Source of the DNA: Bacteroidota bacterium
GTDB lineage: Bacteria > Bacteroidota > Bacteroidia > 2-12-FULL-35-15
NCBI GenBank assembly: GCA_003151815.1
Contig: PLYN01000014.1
Span: forward strand, 25,260 to 89,259
Length of the DNA stretch: 64,000 bases
Reading direction: 5' to 3'
Of the stretch, positions 63,142 through 64,000 are shown in pieces (positions within the stretch are counted from its first letter, which is position 1; the number at the start of each line of letters is the position of its first letter). Made by a program: the position numbers and the translations under genes. Under the pieces are notes generated by a model, which was not told the origin of the DNA, ran no database searches, and saw only the letters and a list, made by a program, of their open reading frames with translations.

Positions 63142-64000
63142 TTGCAAATCATTTGTAAAAAATATTTTTATAATAACACCCTAAATGTTTTAAAAACCTT
63201 TAGGGTGTTTCCATTGGTGGTTATTTTATTATTTCCACTTTTCTCTTTTTCGCAAAGTTCAGGAACAATTGACGGAAAAAAAATAGAAATACTTCACGCC
63301 GGCTCATTAAAATTTGACGAAAACTTAGGTAATGGGGCTAAGCGATTGATCGGCGATGTTCAATTCAAACATGGTAATGTACTTATGTTTTGCGACAGTG
63401 CTTATTTTTATTCCGATAATTCATTGGATGCATTTGGACATGTCCACATTCAACAAAATGATAGTATTCACCTGTATGGTGACTTGTTAAAATACAACGG
63501 TAACACAAAAAAAGCAGTTATCTCAAAAAATGTTATTGTCAACAAAGGCGACATGCAGCTTACCACCGATATATTGAATTACGATATGGCGACAAGTGTT
63601 GGATTTTACACTACCACTGCAAGAATCATCAATAAAGAAAATGAACTTGTAAGTAATCAGGGATATTTTTTTGCTAAAACGAATGACCTGAACTTTAAAA
63701 AAAATGTAGTACTTACCAACCAAAAACCCGGACAAAAAAGCCCGCAATTTGTAATAAATTGTGATACGATGCATTACAACACTTCATCAAAAGTTACCTC
63801 CTTTATCGGACCAACCACCATCAAGAGTAAAAACAATTTGATCTATTGCGAAGATGGGTGGTATGATACAAAAAAGGATCTATCGCGTTTCAGCAAAAAT
63901 TCTTACATACTAACTGCAGAACAAAAAATGTTGGGTGACAGCCTCTATTACGATCGAACAAAAGGCATAGGCAGAGCAATTAAAAATGTTCAAATTATTG
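63142..64000 (+). CDS. OstA/LptA-like protein (5' part, cut by window end)
   Basis: An open frame runs to the window end without stop. A hydrophobic segment (VFPLVVILLFPLFSFSQ) serves as signal peptide, followed by repeated beta-strand units such as DVQFKHGNVLMFCDSAYFYSD, DLLKYNGNTKKAVI and KNVIVNKGDMQLTTDILNYD. This is the pattern of OstA-like (LptA/LptD N-terminal) proteins that move lipopolysaccharide across the periplasm in Bacteroidota. No ATG is available. The start may be TTG at 63142, giving positive residues before the signal, or GTG at 63205. A hairpin at 63175-63209 complicates the choice. It follows purA in the same orientation. Confidence 0.8.
   Translation, partial: MQIICKKYFYNNTLNVLKTFRVFPLVVILLFPLFSFSQSSGTIDGKKIEILHAGSLKFDENLGNGAKRLIGDVQFKHGNVLMFCDSAYFYSDNSLDAFGHVHIQQNDSIHLYGDLLKYNGNTKKAVISKNVIVNKGDMQLTTDILNYDMATSVGFYTTTARIINKENELVSNQGYFFAKTNDLNFKKNVVLTNQKPGQKSPQFVINCDTMHYNTSSKVTSFIGPTTIKSKNNLIYCEDGWYDTKKDLSRFSKNSYILTAEQKMLGDSLYYDRTKGIGRAIKNVQII
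63175..63209 (+). terminator. Hairpin after purA
   Basis: AACACCCTAAA (63175-63185) and TTTAGGGTGTT (63199-63209) form a perfect 11-bp stem with a 13-nt loop, followed only by a weak T-run (TTTCC). It lies about 110 bp after the purA stop and could terminate it. It also overlaps the possible GTG start of the ostA-like gene. Confidence 0.5.

Noticed and set aside
1-64000. tRNA, rRNA, CRISPR, insertion sequence or prophage
   Set aside because: I looked for cloverleaf-like GC-rich gaps, spaced direct repeats, transposase and integrase motifs and saw none. A tRNAscan or ISfinder run would settle it.

Overview
The window is a contiguous piece of an AT-rich Bacteroidota chromosome. The evidence is a type IX secretion (T9SS) sorting tail on a 1.1-kb-residue surface protein, several promoters of the Bacteroidota type (TTTG, about 19 bp, TAnnTTTG), doubled heme-copper oxidase subunit III genes with a subunit IV, SCO and DUF420 train, a RemB/Wzi-type outer-membrane barrel, and the gene order rsh - fur - STAS - purA - ostA. 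I cannot place it to genus. No tRNA, rRNA, CRISPR array or insertion sequence was seen.

Region 1 (1-4638, minus strand) is a respiratory oxidase assembly operon: ctaB, two subunit III genes, subunit IV, a strong hairpin terminator, then SCO, DUF420 and a small secreted CAMC protein cut by the window edge. Region 2 (4772-16015) holds core and surface genes: a RemB/Wzi-like barrel, an unrecognised exported protein, a membrane-anchored predicted aminopeptidase, fused isobutyryl-CoA mutase IcmF, RdgB, and a large T9SS-secreted LamG/PKD protein with a very clear promoter.

Region 3 (16209-58313) is a roughly 42-kb surface-glycan locus. It contains nucleotide-sugar genes (RffA-type aminotransferase, a WecD/RffC-like acetyltransferase, a formyltransferase, a NeuD-type acyltransferase, GalE), about nine glycosyltransferases (GT2, GT4, GT8-like, GT11), six or seven methyltransferases, two asparagine synthases, a Wzm/Wzt ABC exporter whose ATPase has a C-terminal glycan-binding domain, a NodB deacetylase, a FemAB-type protein, an OafA acyltransferase and four large membrane proteins that could be GT-C transferases or polymerases. 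The locus probably builds a Fuc4N/Fuc4NAc-, fucose- and O-methyl-containing polymer that is finished in the cytoplasm and exported by the ABC transporter. It is interrupted at 36.1-37.3 kb by a minus-strand two-gene cassette (GNAT-like protein plus a 52-residue protein) and carries a dead GT61 fragment at 51.0-51.3 kb, so it has been reshuffled by recombination.

Region 4 (58369-64000) returns to core genes: a bifunctional (p)ppGpp enzyme, a Fur regulator, a STAS protein, PurA and the start of an OstA/LptA-like protein.

The most unusual structural signal is a family of intergenic sequences built from 7-nt units of the type CTTTnAA. They are usually arranged as inverted pairs flanking a spacer. 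They recur in the core-gene flanks but are almost absent from the glycan locus, and in places they run into the ends of rdgB, galE and purA. The best candidate for an undescribed functional unit is the GNAT-like/52-aa pair.
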